Below the pieces are notes generated by a model. The model was given only the letters and a program-made list of their open reading frames with translations, did no database searches and had not been told where the DNA came from. A stretch of DNA of 64,000 bases from Tenacibaculum agarivorans. GTDB lineage: Bacteria; Bacteroidota; Bacteroidia; Flavobacteriales; Flavobacteriaceae. A program made the position numbers and the translations under genes. Location: assembly GCF_001936575.1 (NCBI RefSeq), contig NZ_MSMP01000028.1:1-64000 (forward strand). The letters are read 5' to 3'. Below, piece by piece: positions 26,644 to 35,045 of this stretch (position 1 is the first letter of the stretch; every line of letters starts with the position of its first letter).

Positions 26644-28050
26644 CTATTTAACTGGTACATTTAATGCGTTATCTAATTGTGCTTTTTTAGCAATTACGTT
26701 TAACATAGATTGTACATAATTGGCTTGTTGTGTATAAAGTTGATTCTGTGCTTGAGATAAGTCAAAACTTGTTGAAATTCCTTCGAAAAATTTCAGTTGT
26801 TGTTTTTTCTCAATACGTTCTGCTAACTGTAAATTTTTCTTAGCAGTTTGATAATTCTCGATACTAAGTTGATACTCACTCCTTGCTGTTTGCGCTTGCA
26901 AATTCAATTTTTGAGTAATTTCCTTGAGTCTTATTTCTGTATTTTCTAGTTCTATTTTTGCTTGTTCTGTTCTAGATCTTCTTCCAAAACTACTAAAGAT
27001 AGGTATGTTTAACGACACCCCTAGTAAAGAATAATCAAACCATTGTTGGTCGCCATCAAAAAATGTAAAACTATCTGAATTGGCATTTGCTCCATAATTA
27101 AGAAATGCACTAAGCGACGGTAATGCCTTACTTTTTTCTAACTTAACCAATAGTTCATTAGCTGTTTTATTATTCCTTGCTATTCTATAATCGATGTGTT
27201 TCTCTAAATTAAAGGTTTTAGATAAAAGCTCTAAATCTGTATTTTCAAATACTAAGTTCTCTAGATTGTCTGATAACTCCAATTGTTTTTCAATATCTTC
27301 TCCTAAAGCTATGTTTAACATCTGGTAAGCAATCTTCTTTAATCTTTTGGTATTACTTATGTTACTTTCTAAATTACCTAAAGTAATCTGTAATTGCTCT
27401 ACATTTTCTTCTTCCGTTAAACCATTATCAAAAATCTTTTGAGTTTCGTTTAAATTCTTCGATAAGATTCTTTTGTTATTATTTAGAATTTCTAGCGTTT
27501 TTTCTGCTACTAAAACATTTCCATACGCATTAACAACAGCTTCTCTAGTAGCTAACTCTGTTTTCTCTTTTGCTTGTTCAGAAATTTTTAAATACGTTTT
27601 AGCAGATTGTAAACCTACCAAATAAGAACCATCAAAAATTAATTGACTTAACGTTACAGCTGCATTTACACTCTGTTTTGTTCCAAAAACTAAAGGAATA
27701 AATCCCTCAGGAGGCACTGGCGAGCCGTTTGCTGTGAGACCAAAAAAATCTTCTACCGTTTGGATTACAGATTCTCTGTTGTCAAAAGCTGCAGCTGGCA
27801 ATAACGAAACCTGCTGTTTTAGCCAATATTGATAGTCTACTTTTCCATTGATTTGAGGTAGACCAATAGTGGTTGTTTCCCACTTCTTTTCCTTAGCCGC
27901 ATCTATATTTTTAGCTGCGACTTTGTTGTCGTAGTTGTTTTTAATAGCATAATCAATAGCCTCTTGCATTGACAATCGTAACACTTTTTCTTGAGCTCCA
28001 ACAGAACTCACAAGAAATAAAACAAATACACCTAAAAGGTATCTTTTCAT
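26644..28050 (-). CDS. TolC-like outer membrane efflux protein
   Basis: 468 residues. Signal peptide (RYLLGVFVLFLVSSVGAQ), then two outer-membrane-efflux halves: LSMQEAIDYAIKNNYDNKVAAKNIDAAKEKK near residue 25 and the matching second repeat ending with FEGISTSFDLSQAQNQLYTQQANYV near residue 430. Long alpha-helical tunnel segments dominate. Trimers form the outer-membrane exit of the pump. It begins 6 nt after the TetR gene ends, so all four genes are one operon. Confidence 0.93.
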   Translation of the reverse strand: MKRYLLGVFVLFLVSSVGAQEKVLRLSMQEAIDYAIKNNYDNKVAAKNIDAAKEKKWETTTIGLPQINGKVDYQYWLKQQVSLLPAAAFDNRESVIQTVEDFFGLTANGSPVPPEGFIPLVFGTKQSVNAAVTLSQLIFDGSYLVGLQSAKTYLKISEQAKEKTELATREAVVNAYGNVLVAEKTLEILNNNKRILSKNLNETQKIFDNGLTEEENVEQLQITLGNLESNISNTKRLKKIAYQMLNIALGEDIEKQLELSDNLENLVFENTDLELLSKTFNLEKHIDYRIARNNKTANELLVKLEKSKALPSLSAFLNYGANANSDSFTFFDGDQQWFDYSLLGVSLNIPIFSSFGRRSRTEQAKIELENTEIRLKEITQKLNLQAQTARSEYQLSIENYQTAKKNLQLAERIEKKQQLKFFEGISTSFDLSQAQNQLYTQQANYVQSMLNVIAKKAQLDNALNVPVK

Positions 28051-28056
28051 TACTTT

Positions 28057-28665
28057 CTAATTTTGATTAATTATTTTCAATTGTTTTTCTAACTCTTTTA
28101 TTCCTTTTTCAGTAGCAATAGCTCTTACGTGATATTCTAATATCTTATATTCCGTTTCCACAAATTCTTGTACACTTTTACTATACATTTCTGATTCAAA
28201 AATTCCAAAAATCAAAGTGAAATAGAAATTGGTAATTAAACTTAAATCAATGTCCGCTCTATACAAACCTTGTGCTATACCATTTTCTAAATTATCTCTA
28301 TTACAATCTCTGAACATACACACTTCTCTATCCATAAGATCTGTATAAATTTCTGGATAGTATTTTTTCAATTGATGCATTGGAGAACCTTTTGCATTTT
28401 TAAACATCTCTTTAAAAATGGCTTTAATGGCAAACTCCTCTTCTATTGCATTGTATTTTTTCTCCTTAATAGTATCTATACCATGCTCAATTACTTCATG
28501 AATTGAAGCACAAGATGCTCTTACCAAGGAAACTTTATTAGAAAAATACTTATACAATGTTTTCTTAGATATGCCCAACTCACTAGATATATCGTCCATT
28601 GTAACGCTCTTAAAACCTAAGTTTAAGAACAATTCTCCTGCTTTATTTATAATTTTTTCTCTCAT
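28057..28665 (-). CDS. TetR family regulator of the efflux operon
   Basis: 202 residues from the ATG at 28665 (MREKIINKAGELFLNLGFKS); 13 upstream codons overlap the promoter box and are discarded. HTH at about 18-45 (VTMDDISSELGISKKTLYKYFSNK) is a classic TetR DNA-binding helix set; the rest is an all-helical ligand and dimer domain. As first gene of the pump operon with a palindrome over its promoter (28688-28715), it most likely represses itself and the pump until a substrate binds. Ligand unknown. Confidence 0.92.
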   Translation of the reverse strand: MREKIINKAGELFLNLGFKSVTMDDISSELGISKKTLYKYFSNKVSLVRASCASIHEVIEHGIDTIKEKKYNAIEEEFAIKAIFKEMFKNAKGSPMHQLKKYYPEIYTDLMDREVCMFRDCNRDNLENGIAQGLYRADIDLSLITNFYFTLIFGIFESEMYSKSVQEFVETEYKILEYHVRAIATEKGIKELEKQLKIINQN

Positions 28666-28674
28666 AATTCTTTG

Positions 28675-28704
28675 CAAATGTACGTAAGGAAACTTTAGAA
28701 ACAA
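28675..28704 (-). promoter_or_regulatory. promoter of the TetR-efflux operon
   Basis: On the minus strand, TTG at 28704-28702 is followed by a 19-nt spacer and TACATTTG at 28682-28675. This is a full match to the Bacteroidota TTG-N19-TAnnTTTG promoter. The leader to the ATG at 28665 is under 10 nt. Confidence 0.82.
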
Positions 28705-28715
28705 AAAAAGTTTCC
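28688..28715. promoter_or_regulatory. palindromic operator for the TetR regulator
   Basis: GGAAACTTT (28688-28696) and AAAGTTTCC (28707-28715) are perfect 9-bp inverted arms with a 10-bp centre, 28 bp in total, the size of a site for two TetR dimers or one long operator. It covers the -33 TTG and most of the promoter spacer, so occupancy would block RNA polymerase. Confidence 0.75.
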
Positions 28716-28767
28716 CGAGTTTTAATGATTTTTTAACATTGAGACTACTCAGTAATTTTAATTCATT

Positions 28768-28775
28768 TATTTTTG
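28768..28775 (+). promoter_or_regulatory. TAnnTTTG box before the polyprenyl synthase gene
   Basis: TATTTTTG on the + strand, 17 nt before the TTG start at 28792; no TTG at the ideal -33 distance, so moderate support. Confidence 0.45.
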
Positions 28776-28791
28776 TGTAAAAATTTCACAT

Positions 28792-29763
28792 TTGGATTTA
28801 GCTAAGTATCAACAATCATTTTTAAAATATCTTGAGCAACAAGATTTTAACCGAGAACCTAAGAATTTATATGCGCCAGTAGATTATATTCTACAACTAG
28901 GAGGGAAAAGACTTCGACCTATTTTGACATTAATAGCTTGTGATGCTATGACTAACTCTTTTTCTGAGGCTTTACCAGCTGCTATGGCCGTAGAAACTTT
29001 TCATAACTTCACTTTGGTACATGATGATATTATGGACGAAGCTCCTTTACGACGTGGAAAGGAAACGGTACATCATAAATGGGATGTTAACACAGGAATT
29101 CTATCGGGAGATGCCATGTTAATTTTAGCGTATCAGTATTTTGAAAATTATGAACCTATAGTATTTCAAAAGCTGGCTAAGCTATTTAGTAAAACCGCTT
29201 TGGAAGTTTGTGATGGACAACAGCTAGATGTTGATTTTGAAACTAGAAATGATGTTACTATTGAAGAATACATCAAAATGATCACATTAAAAACTTCTGT
29301 TTTGGTCGCTGCTGCTTTAAAAATGGGAGCTATTGTGGCCAACTCAAGTGAAACTGAAGCCGATCATTTATATGACTTTGGTTTGAATTTAGGAATCGCT
29401 TTCCAACTTCAGGATGACTATCTAGATACATTTGGTAATCCTGAGACATTTGGGAAACAAATCGGAGGAGATATTATTGAGAACAAAAAAACCTATTTGT
29501 ATTTAAAGTGTTTAGAAGTGGCCAATAATGAAGACAAAGAAAAGTTACAGTTTTTCTTTAATCAGAAGTTAGAAGACAACTCAATTAAAATTGATGAAGT
29601 CACTCGTATTTTCGAACGTAATGACATTCCTAACTTAATTCAGGGATTAATTCAAAAATATACAGAAGAATCTTTCGAACATCTTCATAAGCTAAACATC
29701 TCTGAATCAGCGAAACAAAATCTTATTGGATTTGGAAAGTATTTAATGACCAGAAAAGTTTAA
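28792..29763 (+). CDS. trans-polyprenyl diphosphate synthase
   Basis: 323 residues starting at a TTG at 28792; no ATG lies in frame upstream after the promoter box. Both aspartate-rich motifs are present: HDDIMDEAPLRRG near residue 80 (first DDxxD, followed by RR) and LQDDYLDTFG near residue 205 (second). GGKRLRP at about 33 is the allylic substrate site. The enzyme adds isopentenyl diphosphate units to an allylic primer, giving a long prenyl chain for menaquinone or a C15-C20 precursor; chain length cannot be fixed here. Divergent from the TetR operon, followed by the tRNA gene. Confidence 0.92.
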   Translation: MDLAKYQQSFLKYLEQQDFNREPKNLYAPVDYILQLGGKRLRPILTLIACDAMTNSFSEALPAAMAVETFHNFTLVHDDIMDEAPLRRGKETVHHKWDVNTGILSGDAMLILAYQYFENYEPIVFQKLAKLFSKTALEVCDGQQLDVDFETRNDVTIEEYIKMITLKTSVLVAAALKMGAIVANSSETEADHLYDFGLNLGIAFQLQDDYLDTFGNPETFGKQIGGDIIENKKTYLYLKCLEVANNEDKEKLQFFFNQKLEDNSIKIDEVTRIFERNDIPNLIQGLIQKYTEESFEHLHKLNISESAKQNLIGFGKYLMTRKV

Positions 29764-29793
29764 AAAAATCCTTTAGATTTTCAAAAAAGTTTT

Positions 29794-29801
29794 TATTTTT
29801 G
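29794..29801 (+). promoter_or_regulatory. promoter box of the tRNA gene
   Basis: TATTTTTG matches TAnnTTTG and ends 14 nt before the mature tRNA 5' end at 29816. Confidence 0.55.
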
Positions 29802-29815
29802 CAAACCATTTTACT

Positions 29816-29889
29816 GGTCCTATAGCTCAGTTGGTTAGAGCACCTGACTCATAATCAGGGGGTCCATGGTTCGAGCCCATGTGGGACCA
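29816..29889 (+). tRNA. tRNA with anticodon CAT (Met elongator or Ile2)
   Basis: 74 nt. Acceptor GGTCCTA pairs with TGGGACC (one G-T pair), discriminator A at 29889; D arm with AGTTGGTTAGA; anticodon stem CCTGA/TCAGG with loop CTCATAA (anticodon 29850-29852); T arm with GGTTCGAGCCC. CCA is not encoded. CAT can be read as elongator Met or, after lysidine modification, Ile(AUA); I do not decide. The 3' part from the anticodon loop on is the island attachment site. Confidence 0.95.
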
Positions 29890-29897
29890 CCTTTAAA
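29848..29897 (+). other. attL: left 50-bp attachment repeat of the island
   Basis: These 50 bases, from the first base of the anticodon loop to 8 bases past the tRNA end, recur without a mismatch at 45197-45246 in the same direction. Flanks differ on both sides (A against T before, A against G after). This is the standard product of tyrosine-integrase insertion into a tRNA 3' end, leaving the tRNA intact here. Confidence 0.93.
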
Positions 29898-29937
29898 ATC
29901 AAGGCTTTGAGAGGTTAAAAACTTTCAAAGCTTTTTT

Positions 29938-29961
29938 ATTTGCACTCAATTTGCACGCAAA
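29938..29961 (+). repeat. left copy of a 24-bp subterminal repeat (candidate integrase arm site)
   Basis: The 24 bases hold two TTTGCAC heptamers 11 bp apart and are identical to 45070-45093. The copy lies 40 bp inside attL. Paired short repeats near each att core are what arm-type integrase sites look like; binding is inferred. Confidence 0.7.
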
Positions 29962-30176
29962 ATATTACATTTTATAAAGCAAAGAAAGAATTTCTTCACT
30001 TTACAAAACGTCTAAAAAAGTACTTCAGCTACTTTTTTAACCTTTGTAGGACGAAATAAACTTGTTTATGAGTCGTACAAAGGCAGAAACCTGAGAAGGT
30101 TTCTTTCCGTTTTAAATTTCAGGTATTTGAAAAAGCTGTGTTATAAGAATTTTCGTTATTCTCTCATACCTTCTTT

Positions 30177-31064
30177 ATGCTTTCTGAAAACTACCTCATT
30201 GGATTCAAACGTTACGCTCTATATGAAAAAGAAATTACCCCAAAAGCAACACAGAGTATTATAAACAGCACCAAAAAACTTTTTGAAGTAACAAATATTG
30301 AAAATCTAAAAGATATAACAACGGATATTATACGTGGCTATCTGTATGACCAAAAAGAACAAAGGTTGTGGACAGCAAAAACATTTCGCAATAAAAGACA
30401 ACACCTAAAAAGCTTTTTTGATTATTGTGTATCTCATGAATATATTTCAAAAAATCCAGTAGAAAAAATAGGTAAGCCGAAACTTCCCAAAACCACACCT
30501 CGGTTTATAAAAACACAAGATTTGCTTTTTATCATAGCCCATACAGAACTCTATCCTTGGAGATACGAAGTAGAAAGAACCAGAAATAATGCCATTATCA
30601 GCACCTTTCTTTTTACAGGAATGCGACTAAGCGAACTTTTAAACCTTCAACTTACAGATGTAAATATCGAAGAACAGGAAATAATCATTAAAAAAGGAAA
30701 AGGGAAGAAGGAACGAATTGTGCCGATACATCATAAATTATTACCTCAGCTCAAAAGATACCTCAAAGAGAGAAAGAGATGTAAAAATCAGTCTATATGG
30801 TTTTTCCAAAGCTTAAAACTCCCAACGCAAATAACCCCAAAAACAATTCACATTATTTGTAAGAAAATCAGCAAGGCATCTGGGGTAAAATTTACCCCTC
30901 ATAATCTACGACATTCATTTGCACGTGGCTGCATGAATTCTGGACTTGGATTATATCAAACAAAAGAAATATTGGGGCATGCGAGCGTATCTACTACAGA
31001 AATATATTTGAGTATTGCGAAAAATACACTTAAAAAGTCGTTCTCGGAGGCTGTATTGGTGTAA
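30177..31064 (+). CDS. tyrosine recombinase (XerC/D-like), first of a convergent pair
   Basis: 295 residues. N-terminal SAM-like core-binding domain (about 5-90), then a catalytic domain with the full set: Arg in FTGMRLSELLNL (about 158), HNLRHSFARG (His-x-x-Arg, about 248), His in LGHASVST (about 271) and the nucleophile Tyr in EIYLS (about 280). Its 3' end overlaps the convergent recombinase gene by 35 bp. It catalyses site-specific strand exchange; its target is unknown. A possible TU leader of 180 nt precedes it after attL. Confidence 0.9.
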   Translation: MLSENYLIGFKRYALYEKEITPKATQSIINSTKKLFEVTNIENLKDITTDIIRGYLYDQKEQRLWTAKTFRNKRQHLKSFFDYCVSHEYISKNPVEKIGKPKLPKTTPRFIKTQDLLFIIAHTELYPWRYEVERTRNNAIISTFLFTGMRLSELLNLQLTDVNIEEQEIIIKKGKGKKERIVPIHHKLLPQLKRYLKERKRCKNQSIWFFQSLKLPTQITPKTIHIICKKISKASGVKFTPHNLRHSFARGCMNSGLGLYQTKEILGHASVSTTEIYLSIAKNTLKKSFSEAVLV

Positions 31065-31953
31065 AACTAAGTGGATGTTTATTTATCTTCTCGGTTAAAT
31101 GTCCTGTGGTCAGAGATAGGTATATAGTAGTGGTTTTAATATCGCTGTGCCCCATCATATTAGAGAGTGAATATAAATCACAATTACCTTGGAGCATGAG
31201 AGTGGCAAACGTATGACGTAATAAGTGTGGATGTACTTTAAAGCCAACATCTTTTTGGAGACGTAAAAATAGTCGCTTAATAACAGACTGACTCATTTGT
31301 TTATCAAACCGTAGCGAGGTAAAAAAGTATATCGACATCTTTTCTCGTTTCTCTCGTTCGTGTAAATATTCTTGTAATATCTGAACCAAGCGAGTATTTA
31401 ACGGAATTAAACGATCTTTCCCTCCTTTACCGTTCTCTACCCTCAAAACTTTTTCATGCAGTCTTATATCTGACATTTTCAACCCTAAAAGTTCACCTTG
31501 TCGAACACCCGTAAATAAAAACGTCGCAATAATGGTTCTAGCTCGTATTTTTTCAAATTTGTACCTGAATTTAGCAACGTAAGTCCACTCTATAAGTTTA
31601 AGAGCATCATCTTTGGGAATGTATTTTGGAAGTCTCTTTGGAAGACGTGGTTTTGGTATATCTTTTACAGGGTTTACTGTTCCGTATCCTTGTGAAACGT
31701 AGAACTTAAAGAAATTATTAAAAGCTTGGAGTGTATTTTTAATAGTCTTGGCACTACAATTATGATAGATTTTTTTCTCAGTGATGTATCGCTCGACAAT
31801 AGATTTGGTAATTTCTTGCGGATGGTTTAGCTTGGTGTGGTTTACAAACTGCCGAAATACATAGTATTCGTTTCTGAGCGTACGCGAAGAAAGCCCCCTA
31901 AAGGTTAAGGAGTAATCACAGTATTGTTGGTGTAAAATGAGGATATTATTCAT
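31030..31953 (-). CDS. tyrosine recombinase, second of a convergent pair
   Basis: 307 residues from the ATG at 31953; a TTG three codons upstream is not preferred. The XerC/D layout is complete: FTGVRQGELLGL (Arg), HPHLLRHTFATL (His-x-x-Arg), MGHSDIKT (His) and TIYLS (Tyr). It is only distantly similar to the convergent partner (shared KNPVEKI/VNPVKDI-PKPRLPK..PK linker), so the pair is paralogous but old. The N-terminus lies 93 nt from the initiator-tRNA fragment, suggesting this recombinase belonged to an element using that tRNA. Confidence 0.9.
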   Translation of the reverse strand: MNNILILHQQYCDYSLTFRGLSSRTLRNEYYVFRQFVNHTKLNHPQEITKSIVERYITEKKIYHNCSAKTIKNTLQAFNNFFKFYVSQGYGTVNPVKDIPKPRLPKRLPKYIPKDDALKLIEWTYVAKFRYKFEKIRARTIIATFLFTGVRQGELLGLKMSDIRLHEKVLRVENGKGGKDRLIPLNTRLVQILQEYLHEREKREKMSIYFFTSLRFDKQMSQSVIKRLFLRLQKDVGFKVHPHLLRHTFATLMLQGNCDLYSLSNMMGHSDIKTTTIYLSLTTGHLTEKINKHPLSFTPIQPPRTTF

Positions 31954-32045
31954 GTGTCTCAATGGACTAAAGGCTACGCCCTTATGTCATTGAATCACTT
32001 TTTCGCTGTTCTGAAATCCTCTTATGCCTTTCTGTGAAAGGTGAT

Positions 32046-32090
32046 TGGTTGCGGAGGCAGGATTTGAACCTGCGACCTTCGGGTTATGAG
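32046..32090 (-). pseudogene. 3' half of an initiator tRNA (displaced attachment site)
   Basis: Read on the minus strand, the 45 bases start with the anticodon loop CTCATAA, then CCCGA, the variable loop, a T arm with GGTTCAAATCC, the CCTCCGCA acceptor strand and CCA. This is the 3' half of an initiator tRNA-fMet (CTCATAACCCGAAGG is diagnostic). The matching 5' half is absent: the next bases (AATTCCCG) do not complete the anticodon stem. It cannot be a working tRNA and marks an old attachment site. Confidence 0.85.
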
Positions 32091-32296
32091 AATTCCCGTT
32101 CAGTGTAAAACTTTATTATTTAGCTTTTTTAAGCAATTAATTTTAGTTTTATGATTGTTTAAAGTATTATTTTCAATAACGTTCGGGCACTTGGAAATAT
32201 AGACGTGGTTTAGCAGAATGTCAACTAAATATTACTGGCAAAATATTTGATAATATATTTATAATAATTACATTTAAACTATAATTTTAATAAAAT

Positions 32297-32998
32297 ATGA
32301 TTTTAGCATCACCGAAAAATCTATTTGATGAGAAATCTTTTTTATCATCTTATGATCTTATTCTATCTAACTCGGAACATTACGTTAGTATTTTAAAAAA
32401 CCATGTGGAAGCACTAAAACATTGTGAATCTATCCTAGACTTAGGTTGTGGTTCTGGTGCATCTACAATTGAATTTTTAAAACACCGAAAAAAAGTTACT
32501 GCTTTGGATAAGAGCTTAGATTCGCTAGAGTTCTTGAAAGAAAAAGCAATAAAAATAAAACTTGAAGGTGGTTTGAAATGTATTCAGGGAGACATGACAG
32601 ATTTAGTAAATATACCCTCTAATAGTTATGAAGGTGTGAATTCAATGATAGCAGCCCATTTAGTCAAAAATTTTGAAGGACACATTAAAGAAAGTTACCG
32701 GGTATTAAAGTCTGAAGGAACTTTTGTTATTACTGCACGAGATATTAATGGAAATCAATCTTTATTAGTTGATATAGCTGAAAGGTCATTGAAATCAAAA
32801 GGTTTATTTAATAAATTAAGAGATGAATTTGATGAAGTTTGTAGTAATTTGTTAATGACCGCTAATAATAGGTCGAAGTCTCTTATGACAAAAGAAGAAG
32901 CTAAAAATATACTTATAAAAAATGGATTTCGAGACATTCAAGAAATAGAAAATAAATCTCAAGGAGTTATGTACACTTTTAAAGCTGAAAAAGTATAA
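32297..32998 (+). CDS. class I SAM-dependent methyltransferase
   Basis: 233 residues. Motif I ILDLGCGSGASTIEFL at about 48-63, an acidic motif II end (VTALDKS), GDMTDL at about 98 and the post-I hydrophobic strand (GTFVITARDI) near 148: a seven-strand Rossmann methyltransferase. The substrate is not evident; the length and ERSLKSKGLFNKLRDEF insert suit small-molecule methylation more than DNA methylation, as no (N/D)PPY is present. Ends one base before the convergent unknown membrane protein gene. Confidence 0.85.
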   Translation: MILASPKNLFDEKSFLSSYDLILSNSEHYVSILKNHVEALKHCESILDLGCGSGASTIEFLKHRKKVTALDKSLDSLEFLKEKAIKIKLEGGLKCIQGDMTDLVNIPSNSYEGVNSMIAAHLVKNFEGHIKESYRVLKSEGTFVITARDINGNQSLLVDIAERSLKSKGLFNKLRDEFDEVCSNLLMTANNRSKSLMTKEEAKNILIKNGFRDIQEIENKSQGVMYTFKAEKV

Positions 32999-34339
32999 TT
33001 AAGGATTTATTATTATTTCATTAATTATATATTTTATTTTTTTTATTATCTCTTTGAATTGATCTATATCAATAGGTTTTGTCTTGCTTTGCTCCAAAAT
33101 TTTCAAATCATTTTTTAAATCATTCACCTCAACATCTTCAATCTTGTGAAGATTAACTAACTTAAGTAATTCTTCTTGTTCTAATAATTTTTTATAATTT
33201 TCAATTGAGATTCTATTATTTTTACCCTTACCTTCAACCCTTAACTTCCAAATTTCATCACTTAAAACTCCTGTTTTTGGCTTTGTTACACCTTTCTTTA
33301 TCCTAAAATAATCCAGCTGAATATGCTCTTCTATCCTGCTTAAAGAATTTCCTAAATCACAATATTTGTCCTTTCCAAAAAGTTGATATTCTTTATTTTT
33401 CATAACAAGAGCAACTGGCATTGCTTTAGTTATTGATCTTATTTTTTTGGTATCAGGTTTATCATACCTATCAGTTATTCCTGTAGAACAAATCATCATC
33501 ATAGCCTGATCTCCCCATAATTGAATAGCTGGAAAAATATCTATTCTTTCAAGAAAAGTAATTCTAATCTCAATATCTTCCTGAGATCGTATAGTCTCAT
33601 CAAATTTATCATACCAAAAATCAAAAAAATTTATTAATATTTCGCCTGCTGTTACTCGGCTTGAAAAAGGATATAAAGCTCTAGAATTTTGCTCTATTTT
33701 TTTACCTTTATTTTGTCTATGCCCTAAAGTTGCAAAATAGATAGTTTGAAAAGGCCTTTTATTTTCATATGATTTTTTTGATAAGCTAATCAATTGGTCT
33801 GCTATTAATACACTATCAGAATATTTATTATCATTATCAAATGTACCCAACATAGTGCCAACTATATATAAGTTTTGCTTTTTTTTCTCCAATTCTGCAT
33901 ACTCTATAAATTTTCTTTGTAATTCATAGTAATCTCCTGATAAAATAATTTTATCTATATTTTTAATTTCATGCTCTTTGTTTAAATATTCATTCATTTG
34001 TAAAAGAACAGATTGAATCCCATCTTTATTTCCTTCTCCAAAAACAAAATTAGTTAACTCATTTGTTACTCTTGTTAATTTCTCTTCTACCAATCTAATC
34101 TTTATTATTACACTTTTATTAGTTATATAACTTAAAGCTACTCCTATTAATTGAAAACATATTGCAAATACTATTCCTCCAATACCATAGTATAAGATTT
34201 CAGATCCGTTACTCCATTTCTTCACAATACTAGCGGCAGATTCAGTCACGACAAAAGATATGCCGCAAATTGTCACAAAACCAATAACTTCTAATAGTAC
34301 TTTTAAATCATTCTTATATTTAGAATTTTTATCATCCAT
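32999..34339 (-). CDS. unknown membrane-anchored protein in an ABC transporter operon
   Basis: 446 residues. Two N-terminal membrane helices (about 15-35 and 48-72) are followed by a coiled-coil-like stretch (RLVEEKLTRVTNELTNFVF) and a cytosolic alpha/beta region of about 230 residues with NLYIVGTMLGTF, FQTIYFATLGHR and FPAIQLWGDQAMMMICSTG strings. The C-terminal 90 residues are Lys-rich helices. I recognise no family. The start overlaps the ABC ATPase gene by 8 nt, so translation is probably coupled and the protein may sense or regulate that transporter; this is inference from position only. Confidence 0.75.
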   Translation of the reverse strand: MDDKNSKYKNDLKVLLEVIGFVTICGISFVVTESAASIVKKWSNGSEILYYGIGGIVFAICFQLIGVALSYITNKSVIIKIRLVEEKLTRVTNELTNFVFGEGNKDGIQSVLLQMNEYLNKEHEIKNIDKIILSGDYYELQRKFIEYAELEKKKQNLYIVGTMLGTFDNDNKYSDSVLIADQLISLSKKSYENKRPFQTIYFATLGHRQNKGKKIEQNSRALYPFSSRVTAGEILINFFDFWYDKFDETIRSQEDIEIRITFLERIDIFPAIQLWGDQAMMMICSTGITDRYDKPDTKKIRSITKAMPVALVMKNKEYQLFGKDKYCDLGNSLSRIEEHIQLDYFRIKKGVTKPKTGVLSDEIWKLRVEGKGKNNRISIENYKKLLEQEELLKLVNLHKIEDVEVNDLKNDLKILEQSKTKPIDIDQFKEIIKKIKYIINEIIINP

Positions 34340-35045
34340 ATAAATCTTTTATCCTCATTTCAAAATCTTTTTTTAAAATATTGCTTACTTCTTTTATTAG
34401 CTCCTTTACTTCATAATTCTTAACATTATATTCCCTTACTTCAGAGACTGGAGTTCCTATTAATACTTTTATGTTTGAAGCAACTTTTATAGCTTCTCTA
34501 ATATCATGAGTTACAAAAACTGTAGTCGGCTTCGTCTTATTCTGAATTTTCAGAAAAGTATCTTGCAAATGTTCTCTGAATTGTACATCTAACTTACTAA
34601 ATGGCTCATCCATAAATAAAAAATGAGGAGACTTTGCTAAAACTCGACCAAATTCAGCTCTTTGTTTCATTCCCCCAGAAAGCTGATTAGGATAATAATC
34701 TAAAGCCTCAAATAAACCTACTTCTTTTGCAATAGACTCGACAGCGATAAAATTTCCTTCATTGGCTAACACTATATTTTGCTTAACAGTCTTCCAAGGA
34801 AATAAAGTTGAATCTTGAAAAATAATAGCTTTTTCTTTTTCGCTAGGTTTTTCTTGATTTGTATACAATATTTGTCCTTCCGTTGGTTCGTATAGATTTG
34901 CTAGTAATTTTATAAGTGTTGATTTTCCACAACCAGAAACCCCCAAAATTGCGGTTACTTGATTTTGTTTGATCGAAAAACTCAAATTATCAAACACTTT
35001 CGTTTTACCGAAACTAAAACTCATATCTTGAATCTTCATACTCAT
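34332..35045 (-). CDS. ABC transporter ATPase (SsuB/TauB/NrtD-like)
   Basis: 237 residues. Walker A GVSGCGKS at about 35-42, signature LSGGMKQR near 123 and Walker B FLFMDEPF near 145, then the H-loop VTHD. The class is the ATPase of nitrate/sulfonate/taurine/thiamine-precursor importers. It starts with ATGA overlapping the permease stop codon (4 nt), a translational coupling site; the internal ATG two codons later is the alternative. Energises uptake with the permease at 35042-35791. Confidence 0.9.
   Translation of the reverse strand: MSMKIQDMSFSFGKTKVFDNLSFSIKQNQVTAILGVSGCGKSTLIKLLANLYEPTEGQILYTNQEKPSEKEKAIIFQDSTLFPWKTVKQNIVLANEGNFIAVESIAKEVGLFEALDYYPNQLSGGMKQRAEFGRVLAKSPHFLFMDEPFSKLDVQFREHLQDTFLKIQNKTKPTTVFVTHDIREAIKVASNIKVLIGTPVSEVREYNVKNYEVKELIKEVSNILKKDFEMRIKDLYG

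Noticed and set aside
32046..32118. functional initiator tRNA on the minus strand
   Set aside because: The 5' half is missing; the anticodon stem cannot pair with AATTCCC.
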